A stretch of DNA of 64,000 nt from Pseudobdellovibrionaceae bacterium (GTDB lineage Bacteria > Bdellovibrionota > Bdellovibrionia > Bdellovibrionales > Bdellovibrionaceae). Of the stretch, positions 9,750-17,705 are shown piece by piece. A model generated the notes under the pieces. It saw nothing but the letters and a program-made list of their open reading frames with translations, searched no databases and was not told the origin of the DNA. The stretch is from the NCBI GenBank assembly GCA_016785955.1, contig JAEUWH010000082.1, positions 62,001 through 126,000 on the forward strand, in the 5' to 3' direction. Within the stretch, counting starts at the first letter, position 1, and every line of letters begins with the position of its first letter. The position numbers and the translations under genes are program-made.

Positions 9750-10322
9750 ATGACCCCAGATGTTTTTCTTTTTTGGTTTTTAGCGTTGCTGATTGTGGGC
9801 AGCGGTTTGGCAGTATTGCTATTTACTAATCCAGTTTATTCGGCATTGTCTTTGGCCATGACCATGGTTGGCGTGGCCGCTATTTTTATTACATTAAATG
9901 CTTACTTCATCGCGGGTGTTCAGCTGATTGTATATGCTGGCGCCGTGATGGTTTTGTTCGTCATGGTGATAATGTTGTTTGATATTAAATCAGAGGTGCA
10001 GGCCTTTACTTCGGGTAAAATTTCAGGCGCGATGAAATTAATTGCGGTGGGGTTGTTGTCTGGTTTGATTGTTGGCGGAATTATCATGGGGCAAAAGTCT
10101 TTTGTGGGAGAGCTTTCAAAAGATGCGGCGGCTCAGGTGGCCGAAGCAAATTCTGCGAAAATGAAGCGCGCAGCGGGTGCTGATGCGGCCACCAAAGAAT
10201 TGGGTGTGGCATTATTTACTAAACATATTTTTGGATTCGAAGCGCTGGGTGTGTTGCTGACTGCAATTGCGGTGGGAACCGTGGCGTTGGCGCGCAGTCG
10301 TGGGGGCACACATGCCAAGTAG
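9750..10322 (+). CDS. nuoJ: NADH-quinone oxidoreductase subunit J
   Basis: 190 residues, ND6-type membrane subunit of complex I. The N-terminal helices and the segment YAGAVMVLFVMVIMLFD are typical. The frame opens with GTG-ATG; the ATG at 9750 is preferred because GGAG at 9740-9743 is then 6 bp away. An Ala/Lys-rich insertion (EANSAKMKRAAGADAATKEL) separates the last two helices and probably faces the periplasm. The 3' end overlaps nuoK by 11 bp. Confidence 0.93.
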   Translation: MTPDVFLFWFLALLIVGSGLAVLLFTNPVYSALSLAMTMVGVAAIFITLNAYFIAGVQLIVYAGAVMVLFVMVIMLFDIKSEVQAFTSGKISGAMKLIAVGLLSGLIVGGIIMGQKSFVGELSKDAAAQVAEANSAKMKRAAGADAATKELGVALFTKHIFGFEALGVLLTAIAVGTVALARSRGGTHAK

Positions 10323-10638
10323 TTCATTTCTAACGGACATTTCTTTGAATCACTATTTGATCTTGTCGTCAGTTTTGTTTGTCATCGGTATGGCTGGGGT
10401 TTTGTTGCGACGAAACGTGATTGTAATTTTGATGTCGCTTGAGCTGATGTTGAACGCCGTTAATATTTCATTTATTGCGTTTAGCAAATTTACCCAAAAT
10501 GTAGATGGGCAAATTATGGTTTTCTTTGTGATGACCATTGCTGCCGCAGAGGCCGCGGTGGGCTTGGCGTTGGCAGTTGCTATTTTTAAACGCTTTAAAG
10601 AAGTTAACATTAAGTTTTTCGAACACTTAAGAGGCTAG
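10312..10638 (+). CDS. nuoK: NADH-quinone oxidoreductase subunit K
   Basis: 108 residues, ND4L-type subunit with three helices. The two conserved membrane glutamates of the proton path are visible: Glu44 in SLELMLNAVN and Glu80 in AAAEAAVGLA. The start at 10312 (MPSSSFLTD) is inside the nuoJ gene, 11 bp before its stop, preceded by a G-rich SD; a longer upstream extension of the frame would only add nuoJ-overlapping residues of odd composition. Overlap suggests translational coupling. Confidence 0.94.
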   Translation: MPSSSFLTDISLNHYLILSSVLFVIGMAGVLLRRNVIVILMSLELMLNAVNISFIAFSKFTQNVDGQIMVFFVMTIAAAEAAVGLALAVAIFKRFKEVNIKFFEHLRG

Positions 10639-10646
10639 AGGTTAGA

Positions 10647-12578
10647 ATGGATCATTCGGTATTGATGGCAATTTTGTTACTTAGTCCATTCATTGGTTTT
10701 TTGATCAATGGAGTTCGTTATAAACAACCGACCTACAAATTATCCGGTGGAATCGCAACGGCGGCGGTGTTTATCTCGTTTATTTGCTCGGTCTTATTGT
10801 TTTCTGATTTGGTGGGGCTGCCTGCCGATCAACGCAAAATTCACGTTAAGTTTTTTGAATGGCTCAGCGTCGATAAATTCAAGGTGGATGCGGCGTTTTA
10901 CGTAGATCAAATCAGTGGTATCATGATTTTGATTATCACGGGTGTAGGATCCTTGATTCATTTGTTTTCGACCGAGTACATGCATCACGATAAAGGCGTT
11001 ACAAAGTATTTTTCGTACTTAAATCTGTTTGTGTTTAATATGTTAATCCTAGTTTTGGGCGATAGTCTTTTGACGATGTTTGTTGGCTGGGAAGGCGTGG
11101 GGTTGTGCAGTTATCTTTTAATCGGCTTTTGGTTTACGGATAAAGAAAAAGCGGCAGCTGGGATGAAAGCGTTCATCACGAATCGTGTTGGGGATGCCGC
11201 GTTTTTGTTAGGCATGTTCATCCTATTTTCAACTTTTGGAACGCTTAATATTCAAGAAATTAATTCTTTAGCTCCCACGGCGGTAGAGACCTCTTGGTTG
11301 GGCGCGCTGACCTTGGGAACAATGTTTTTATTTGTAGGGGCGACGGGTAAGTCAGCTCAAATTCCTTTGTATGTATGGCTGCCAGATGCCATGGCGGGGC
11401 CGACGCCCGTGTCGGCGTTAATCCATGCGGCGACGATGGTGACGGCGGGTATTTACATGATCGTGCGTTTGAATCCTATCTTTATTGTCGCACCAAATAC
11501 GATGATGGTGATTGCGATTATCGGTGCGCTGACGGCATTGATGGCGGCCAGTATTGGCATCACGCAGTGGGATATTAAAAAAGTATTGGCGTATTCCACG
11601 GTGTCTCAGTTGGGATACATGTTCCTGGCGGTCGGAGTGGGTGCGTTCGGTGCGGGTTTGTTTCATGTAATGACACATGCATTTTTCAAAGCATTAATGT
11701 TCTTGGGCTCGGGCAGCGTGATCCATGCCATGCATGAAGAGCAAGATATTCGCAAAATGGGTGGTTTGAAAAAATATATGCCGATCACTCACTGGACATT
11801 TTTCCTGGGCTGGTTGGCGATCATCGGTATTCCTCCATTTGCAGGATTCTTTTCTAAAGACGAAATATTATGGATGAGTTTCCATAGCCCCATGGGCTCG
11901 CCCGTTTTGTGGGCCGTGGGTGCATTGAGCGCGGGAATGACAGCGTTCTACATGACTCGATTGATGTGTTTAACATTTTGGGGAAAATCACGGGTGCCGA
12001 AATCGGTTCATCCACATGAATCACCGGCCATGATGACAATTCCATTAGTCGTCTTAGCGTTCCTAAGCGTGGTTGGTGGATGGATTGGAATTCCCGAAGT
12101 GATCGGTCATACGTTTGGTCATATTCCAAATTATTTGGGTGATTGGCTGGCTCCAGTCATTAGACCTATTCCAAACTTAGCTCCTGCGGATCATTCATTA
12201 GAGTGGGGATTAATGGGAGCCTCTTTCGGTATCGCCTCTATAAGTGCATTTGTCGCGTACCATTTTTATGTAAAATCGCCGGAAATTCCTGGTAAAATTG
12301 CGGCCTCAATTAAGCCAGTGTATGAACTTGTTTTCAAAAAATATTTGGTTGATGAGTTATATTTCAAAACAATTATCAATCCGCTTGTCGAGATATCTAG
12401 AAAAATTTGGTTTTACATCGATGTGAACTTTATCGATAAATTGACATACATTATAGCGGATTTGATCAAAGGCGGTGGTGGTGTGACACGGTCACTGCAA
12501 ACTGGAAATGTGCAAGTGTACGCGATGTACATCGCTATTGGCTTAGTGGTGGCTTTATCAATTATTATTATTAAGTAG
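10647..12578 (+). CDS. nuoL: NADH-quinone oxidoreductase subunit L
   Basis: 643 residues, the ND5-type antiporter-like proton pump at the distal end of the membrane arm. Signatures: FVGWEGVGLCSYLLIGFW with the conserved Glu, and GPTPVSALIHAATMVTAGIYM. The C-terminal part (from ~residue 555) has a long amphipathic stretch and a final hydrophobic helix, matching the lateral helix HL that braces the arm. SD AGAGG at 10637-10641. Eight bases separate it from nuoK. Confidence 0.95.
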   Translation: MDHSVLMAILLLSPFIGFLINGVRYKQPTYKLSGGIATAAVFISFICSVLLFSDLVGLPADQRKIHVKFFEWLSVDKFKVDAAFYVDQISGIMILIITGVGSLIHLFSTEYMHHDKGVTKYFSYLNLFVFNMLILVLGDSLLTMFVGWEGVGLCSYLLIGFWFTDKEKAAAGMKAFITNRVGDAAFLLGMFILFSTFGTLNIQEINSLAPTAVETSWLGALTLGTMFLFVGATGKSAQIPLYVWLPDAMAGPTPVSALIHAATMVTAGIYMIVRLNPIFIVAPNTMMVIAIIGALTALMAASIGITQWDIKKVLAYSTVSQLGYMFLAVGVGAFGAGLFHVMTHAFFKALMFLGSGSVIHAMHEEQDIRKMGGLKKYMPITHWTFFLGWLAIIGIPPFAGFFSKDEILWMSFHSPMGSPVLWAVGALSAGMTAFYMTRLMCLTFWGKSRVPKSVHPHESPAMMTIPLVVLAFLSVVGGWIGIPEVIGHTFGHIPNYLGDWLAPVIRPIPNLAPADHSLEWGLMGASFGIASISAFVAYHFYVKSPEIPGKIAASIKPVYELVFKKYLVDELYFKTIINPLVEISRKIWFYIDVNFIDKLTYIIADLIKGGGGVTRSLQTGNVQVYAMYIAIGLVVALSIIIIK

Positions 12579-12593
12579 AGTTTGGAGACTGAA

Positions 12594-14141
12594 ATGCTTC
12601 TAAGTACTGTAATTTTTCTGCCGTTGTTTTTCGCTCTGGTTATGACTTTTTGGCCGCAGCAACGAACCCTTAGACACTTGGCCTTGGGATTTTCGTTAGT
12701 GGAGTTTTTGATCAGCTTGATGATTTTGTCAGAATTCGATATTGGCTCGGCGCGATTGCAGCTGGTGGAAAAAATCACCTGGATCGAGCGATTTGGTATT
12801 CAATACTTTGTCGGGATCGACGGAATTTCTTTGTGGTTAGTCTTGTTGACCACATTTATTACACCCATCATTATCCTGGCCTCGTGGCAGTCGATTGATA
12901 CTAAAGTAAAAGGCTTTCATGCCTGTTTATTTTTGCTTCAAACGGCCATGATCGGAACATTTCTGGCGATGGATGCGATCTTGTTCTATGTGTTTTGGGA
13001 ACTCTCGCTGATTCCAATGTATTTTATGGTAGGGATCTGGGGTGGCGCACGTCGAATCTATGCCACGATAAAATTTTTCATCTTTACGATGGCGGGTTCG
13101 GTGTTGATGTTGGTCGCGATCATTTACATGATGTACTTAACTCAGCAAGCGACAGGGGTCATGAGTGCCAGCCTGCTGGAATTTTATAAAGTTCAAATTC
13201 CATTTGTTGCCGGCACATTGATGAGTCAGCAGACGTTATTATTTTTCGCATTTGCCTTGGCATTTGCGATTAAGGTCCCGATTTGGCCAGTGCATACGTG
13301 GTTGCCTGATGCCCACGTGGAAGCCCCAACGCCAGGATCGGTGATTCTTGCCGGTGTGATGTTGAAGATGGGAACGTATTGTTTCTTGCGCTGGGTGATT
13401 CCTTTGTTCCCGGATGCTACAGAATATTGGTCATGGTTGTTCTTATCGCTGGGAGTGATTGGCATCGTATACGGAGCCTTGGTCGCCATGATTCAACCAG
13501 ATATAAAAAAATTAGTGGCCTACTCGTCAGTATCGCATATGGGCTATATCATTCTTGGTTTGTTTGTATTGAATCAATACGGAATCACGGGTGGCATTTA
13601 TCAGATGTTGAATCATGGTGTTTCCACCGGCGCCTTGTTCTTGTTGATTGGCATGATATACGAACGCACGCATTCAAGGGAAATCTCTAAGTACGGCGGA
13701 TTGGCGGGCGTATTGCCAATATTTACGATCTTCTTTTTTATTATCACACTTTCGTCGATTGCGGTGCCGTTAACGAACGGTTTTATTGGTGAATATTTGA
13801 TTCTGATGGGTACATTCAAAGCGGCTCCGGTTTATGCGTATATTGCAGTAACGGGCGTAGTGCTGGGTGCGGCTTATATGCTGTGGATGTTTAAGCGTGT
13901 GTTTTTTGGGGAAAAGGGCGAGTTAGTGAAAGACGAGCACCATCCTCTGCATGACTTAAATCTTCGTGAGATTGTCGTGATGGTGCCATTGGTTATCCTA
14001 GTTTTCTGGATGGGAATATTCCCGAATCATTTTTTGAATTGGACAAAATCCAGCGTGGATCATTTGGTGAACAATAAAAGCAAATACTATCTAGAAATTC
14101 ATGAAACTAAAGTGGCTAAAGGAATTGAGTATGGAAATTAA
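12594..14141 (+). CDS. nuoM: NADH-quinone oxidoreductase subunit M
   Basis: 515 residues, ND4-type antiporter-like subunit. FYVFWELSLIPMYFMVGIWGG holds the conserved Glu, and LPDAHVEAPTPGSVILAGVM with the following Lys is the pump signature. The ATG at 12594 is chosen over an in-frame TTG at 12582 because GGAG (12584-12587) sits 6 bp before it. The last codons overlap the nuoN start. Confidence 0.95.
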   Translation: MLLSTVIFLPLFFALVMTFWPQQRTLRHLALGFSLVEFLISLMILSEFDIGSARLQLVEKITWIERFGIQYFVGIDGISLWLVLLTTFITPIIILASWQSIDTKVKGFHACLFLLQTAMIGTFLAMDAILFYVFWELSLIPMYFMVGIWGGARRIYATIKFFIFTMAGSVLMLVAIIYMMYLTQQATGVMSASLLEFYKVQIPFVAGTLMSQQTLLFFAFALAFAIKVPIWPVHTWLPDAHVEAPTPGSVILAGVMLKMGTYCFLRWVIPLFPDATEYWSWLFLSLGVIGIVYGALVAMIQPDIKKLVAYSSVSHMGYIILGLFVLNQYGITGGIYQMLNHGVSTGALFLLIGMIYERTHSREISKYGGLAGVLPIFTIFFFIITLSSIAVPLTNGFIGEYLILMGTFKAAPVYAYIAVTGVVLGAAYMLWMFKRVFFGEKGELVKDEHHPLHDLNLREIVVMVPLVILVFWMGIFPNHFLNWTKSSVDHLVNNKSKYYLEIHETKVAKGIEYGN

Positions 14142-15594
14142 TATTGGTTTAGCAGACGTCATGCGTATTTCGCCCATGATCGCAATTTTTATTGCGAGCT
14201 TGTTGCCGATCACCACAAAAGTTTTGTCTGGAAACAAAGAGCCCAATAATCTTGTGACCTTGATTCAAGGGATTGCGGGTCTGATCGTAGGGCTGGTTTT
14301 GCTAACGGTAGTTGGCGGCAGTGGCGAATTGGCTTTTAGTAAGTCTTTGGTATTTGATTCGATCACCTTATGGATGGGCGCGCTGGCAATCCTGTCAGCA
14401 ATGGGCGCGATCATCATAATGTATGAAAATTTTGCGACGAATGGTAAACAGTTCGCTGAACTGGTGTTTTTGGCACTGAATTCAGTCGTAGGCATGTTGA
14501 TCCTGGTTTCGGCCATGGATCTGTTGACATTGTTCGTGGGTCTAGAGCTGATGTCTTTGACTCTGTACTTGATGATCGCAATGAGCCATGAAGAAAAACT
14601 TTCGAAAGAAGCTGCGTTTAAATATTTTCTGTTGGGAAGTTTTGCCTCGGCGATATTTTTGTACGGTACGGCGTTCGTTTTCGGAACGACAGGGTCTACA
14701 AATTTGATCACGTTCATGCAGGAAGCATCCAGTTTGGTTCAGTCTAATCGCCTGTTCCTGTTCGGAATTTCGTTCGTGATTTTAGGATTCTGTTTCAAAG
14801 TGTCGATCGCACCTTTCCATGCTTGGACTCCCGATGTTTATCAGGGGGCGCCAACGCCGCACACGGCTTTCATGGCAACGGCGGTGAAAGTGGTTTCGTT
14901 TGCCGCATTTTTACGGGTGATTGCAACGAAGTCTTTGGTGGGCTCTGAAGGCCTATTTGATGTTCTTCAATGGCTGGCGGTGATTACGATGATCGTGGGA
15001 AATGTCGGAGCCATCGTACAAACGAATCTCAAACGTGTTTTGGCCTACTCGAGTATTTCAAACTCTGGATATGTTTTAGTGGGTGTCATCACCGCGGGCA
15101 TCAGTGACACGGGATTTTTTGGCGCGTCTGCAGTAATATTCTATTTGTTTAGCTATTGTTTGATGACGTTGGGTGCATTTGCGATTGTTTCTATTTTAGA
15201 AAAGAATGAAAATCATATGATTTCATTGGATGGTCTAAAAGGACTCGCATCACGTCGTCCTGTGTACGCATTTTGTTTTGCATTGTTTCTTTTGTCTTTA
15301 GCGGGCATTCCGCCTTCTATTGGATTCTTCGGAAAGTTCTACCTATTCAATGCGGCTGTTGGTGAAGGACTGATTTGGCTGGCAGTATGGGGTGTGATTA
15401 ACTCGGTAATTAGCGTTTACTATTATCTGAAACCAATTGTTTATATGTACATGACCGAAGGTGAATCTGAAATTGCTGGTCATAACTTAAGTGCCACCAC
15501 AGTCACTATGATTGTCTCGGCCGTATTTATCGCGCTTCTTGGTATGTTATCTGGCCCAATATTTTCGGCTGTAGAAAAAAGCTTTATCAATTAA
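14131..15594 (+). CDS. nuoN: NADH-quinone oxidoreductase subunit N
   Basis: 487 residues, ND2-type antiporter-like subunit. Conserved segments include LFVGLELMSLTLYLMIAM with the membrane Glu and FHAWTPDVYQGAPTPHTAFM. The start at 14131 lies 11 bp before the nuoM stop and has AAGGA at 14119-14123; a farther upstream ATG at 14101 would overlap nuoM more and lacks an SD. Last gene of the operon, followed by a bidirectional terminator. Confidence 0.95.
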   Translation: MEINIGLADVMRISPMIAIFIASLLPITTKVLSGNKEPNNLVTLIQGIAGLIVGLVLLTVVGGSGELAFSKSLVFDSITLWMGALAILSAMGAIIIMYENFATNGKQFAELVFLALNSVVGMLILVSAMDLLTLFVGLELMSLTLYLMIAMSHEEKLSKEAAFKYFLLGSFASAIFLYGTAFVFGTTGSTNLITFMQEASSLVQSNRLFLFGISFVILGFCFKVSIAPFHAWTPDVYQGAPTPHTAFMATAVKVVSFAAFLRVIATKSLVGSEGLFDVLQWLAVITMIVGNVGAIVQTNLKRVLAYSSISNSGYVLVGVITAGISDTGFFGASAVIFYLFSYCLMTLGAFAIVSILEKNENHMISLDGLKGLASRRPVYAFCFALFLLSLAGIPPSIGFFGKFYLFNAAVGEGLIWLAVWGVINSVISVYYYLKPIVYMYMTEGESEIAGHNLSATTVTMIVSAVFIALLGMLSGPIFSAVEKSFIN

Positions 15595-15625
15595 TTTCTG
15601 TTACTAAGTTTGGATATCAATTAAC

Positions 15626-15654
15626 AAAAGCCATTAAAATTATTAATGGCTTTT
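15626..15654. terminator. Bidirectional rho-independent terminator after nuoN
   Basis: AAAAGCCATTAA (15626-15637), a 5-nt loop and TTAATGGCTTTT (15643-15654) form a perfect 12-bp stem with T/A runs on both sides. It serves nuoN and the convergent small exported-protein gene. Confidence 0.85.
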
Positions 15655-15656
15655 TG

Positions 15657-15980
15657 CTAACGACAACTGATCGTATACAAATAACCACTTTCTATTCCAA
15701 AACTGCCTTCAAGTTCAAATTGCACGATCATGCGGCCAGAAGCTCCGCGCATGACTTTGGCGACTTGGTCGTCTTTTCGACAAAGGTAACCAAAATTACG
15801 CTCTTCACATTTCATGGCACTGTATTTTTGATTGGCGGCTAACAATACACCTTGAAGTCGTTGCCCACGAATACTTTTTCTAATCTCAAACGATTGAGTA
15901 GGACTTTCACATCGGAAAATTGGTTTTTCTTGAGCCATCAGCGGAAGTGAGAGAAATAAAACCAGAATAAATTTAAGCAC
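15657..15980 (-). CDS. Small exported protein of unknown function
   Basis: 107 residues from a GTG at 15980 (LKFILVLFLSLPLMAQ follows), which has a GGGGG run just upstream; a GTG at 15992 would add four residues. A typical signal peptide ends at MAQ. The mature ~90 residues contain four Cys (FRCES, MKCEERNFGYLCRK, TISCR), consistent with two disulfides in the periplasm. No family recognised. It converges on the nuo operon and shares its terminator. Confidence 0.65.
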   Translation of the reverse strand: MLKFILVLFLSLPLMAQEKPIFRCESPTQSFEIRKSIRGQRLQGVLLAANQKYSAMKCEERNFGYLCRKDDQVAKVMRGASGRMIVQFELEGSFGIESGYLYTISCR

Positions 15981-16324
15981 AACAGCCCCCACGTATTAGA
16001 TTTAAGATTTATTTTTAAATCTTTCCAGTTTTTAGAACAATGTACAAAATATTAACATATAAAAAATATCCCGCAACGATGTCATCAGGCATATTTATAA
16101 GAAGGAAGTCATATAAGCGGCTTCATTACGTGTTTTTAGAAAATTATGAGAAAATTTATAGCAAAATCGTTAGCAAAACTTTTTTCTTACCAAAATCTCT
16201 ATCAAATCCAAGTCCTCACCAAGTCTTTACTAAGGCGTACACGAAGGGCCTTAACAAAAACTGTGCTTATCAACCTACCGAGTGTCATTACCAATGTACC
16301 TAGGCCAATTAATTATTAGATAAA
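15981..16324. other. AT-rich intergenic region without a convincing gene
   Basis: 344 bp between two minus-strand genes. An 87-codon plus-strand frame (16040-16303) lacks an SD and looks like chance. The region holds one copy of the dispersed TGTCATTACC motif at 16283-16302, and AGGCCAA/TTGGCCT form a weak inverted repeat across the 3' end of the hydrolase gene (~16302-16336). Confidence 0.5.
16283..16302 (+). repeat. Dispersed TGTCATTACC repeat, divergent copy
   Basis: TGTCATTACCAATGTACCTA matches 16 of 20 positions of the identical copies at 55417-55436 and 62171-62190. Confidence 0.5.
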
Positions 16325-17584
16325 TTAGTCTTGGCCTGGCTGTTTCGTAGTTAGCAGAGCTTTTCTGGGGCATGAAAGGAATTCTCGGCCCAAGGTTCTT
16401 TGACTCAAAATGCTGCTCCAAATTTCGTCGGCACAGCCACGTAGACTGATCGTTAATGGCGCCTGGGCAGCATTAGGAACAACAACAAACTGTCGAGACG
16501 TTTTCTTTTGAACAGCCATGTGATACAACGCCGAGTACATCGGAGTTCCCGGATCGTTTGCGCCCTGAAAGTAGTATATTGGTACGGTGATTGGTACTGG
16601 AAATCTATTTGCGTCGTAAGCATTTTTGTATTCAATTCCCTCACAAACATTTTTGCCAGTTTTAATAAGTCGGCCGTTTTCCAAGGAACGACCATAGTAC
16701 CAATCTCCCCACAGTTCTCCACAACCAATCATACGAAAGAACAAGTTGGGAAAAGTACTTTCTTTTAGTTGCCCAAGAATTGTCTGCATGTAGTGTCGTT
16801 GTGTGGGAAGCATTTTTTTTGAAAGATACAATTCAAGCATGTTCAAGTGCCACACCAAAATATGCCCATTCACTGGAGGCTCTGGAACATCGCCTATGAT
16901 AATATCAGCAGTGACAAGTGCTGCCCACTCTTGCTTAGAAAATGAAGTCTCATTCCGTTCAGATTGAAAGTAATTTTTCCATTTAGGATGAAGTTGATTG
17001 AGCACCCGATCCCATTCATATTGATGAAAATAAAAATAAGAATCGAAATTATCGAACTTCTTACCAATAGCTCCTTCTAAGACCAATGCTTTTGGAAGTT
17101 CAAACTTTTCCATTTCGATTTTATTAACCAACTGGGTGGCCACCACGGTGCCGTAAGAAGCGCCATAGATGAGGTAGTTTCTTAAATTCAAACTCTTAAT
17201 CGCCAAAAACACATCATTCACGACATTTTCTGTTTTCAAATATGGCGCAAGTGTGGCTGATTCGGCAATATAGTTACAACCCACGCTACGGGGGTCGATG
17301 TATATTTTGTTATAATTAGCGGGCACTGCACCCAAAGGCCATTGGCCAGAAGTAATGATAGATCCCTGACCCGGTCCACCAGGAAGGATGATCACGGTCG
17401 GGGAAAGTGGATTCACGACTTCATATTTAAAACGATAGTCAAATACCGGAGACTTTGGTTTGCTGTAATCCCAAGGAACCTTAACCGTGCGAATAGTTTT
17501 TATGTCTAAACAAGGGTTTGTTTGAGCCAATGCAACTATGCCAGAGAAAAATGATATAATCAAAATAGCCATTGATTTTTGCAT
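16325..17584 (-). CDS. Exported S33-like alpha/beta hydrolase (TAP/proline-iminopeptidase type) with altered catalytic His
   Basis: 419 residues with signal peptide MQKSMAILIISFFSGIVALA and an excellent SD (AAAGGAG, 5 bp from ATG). LPGGPGQGS near residue 75 is the oxyanion-loop HGGPG-type motif, YGASYGT (~140) the nucleophile elbow with the catalytic Ser, and GANDPGTP (~340) the catalytic Asp region. Where tricorn-factor/TAP-like hydrolases carry the catalytic His, the sequence reads VPNAAQAPL (~373), so a Gln seems to replace it. The Cys in RGCADEIW (~380) matches the conserved C-terminal Cys of TAP-like enzymes. Probably a periplasmic peptidase or esterase, if active. Confidence 0.8.
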   Translation of the reverse strand: MQKSMAILIISFFSGIVALAQTNPCLDIKTIRTVKVPWDYSKPKSPVFDYRFKYEVVNPLSPTVIILPGGPGQGSIITSGQWPLGAVPANYNKIYIDPRSVGCNYIAESATLAPYLKTENVVNDVFLAIKSLNLRNYLIYGASYGTVVATQLVNKIEMEKFELPKALVLEGAIGKKFDNFDSYFYFHQYEWDRVLNQLHPKWKNYFQSERNETSFSKQEWAALVTADIIIGDVPEPPVNGHILVWHLNMLELYLSKKMLPTQRHYMQTILGQLKESTFPNLFFRMIGCGELWGDWYYGRSLENGRLIKTGKNVCEGIEYKNAYDANRFPVPITVPIYYFQGANDPGTPMYSALYHMAVQKKTSRQFVVVPNAAQAPLTISLRGCADEIWSSILSQRTLGREFLSCPRKALLTTKQPGQD

Positions 17585-17705
17585 CAGAACTCCTTTGGGG
17601 AGCGGTGTAGAACCCGTCTCAGTATTTTATTAAGAGGGTTCTATGTAGTTTTTCATATAGGCGCAACCAAAAATATCTAAAAACAAATAAACACTAGAAA
17701 TGCTG

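Noticed and set aside
16040-16303. 87-codon plus-strand frame in an AT-rich gap
   Set aside because: No SD, no recognised family, Lys/Tyr-rich composition expected from AT-rich noise, and it contains the dispersed repeat.
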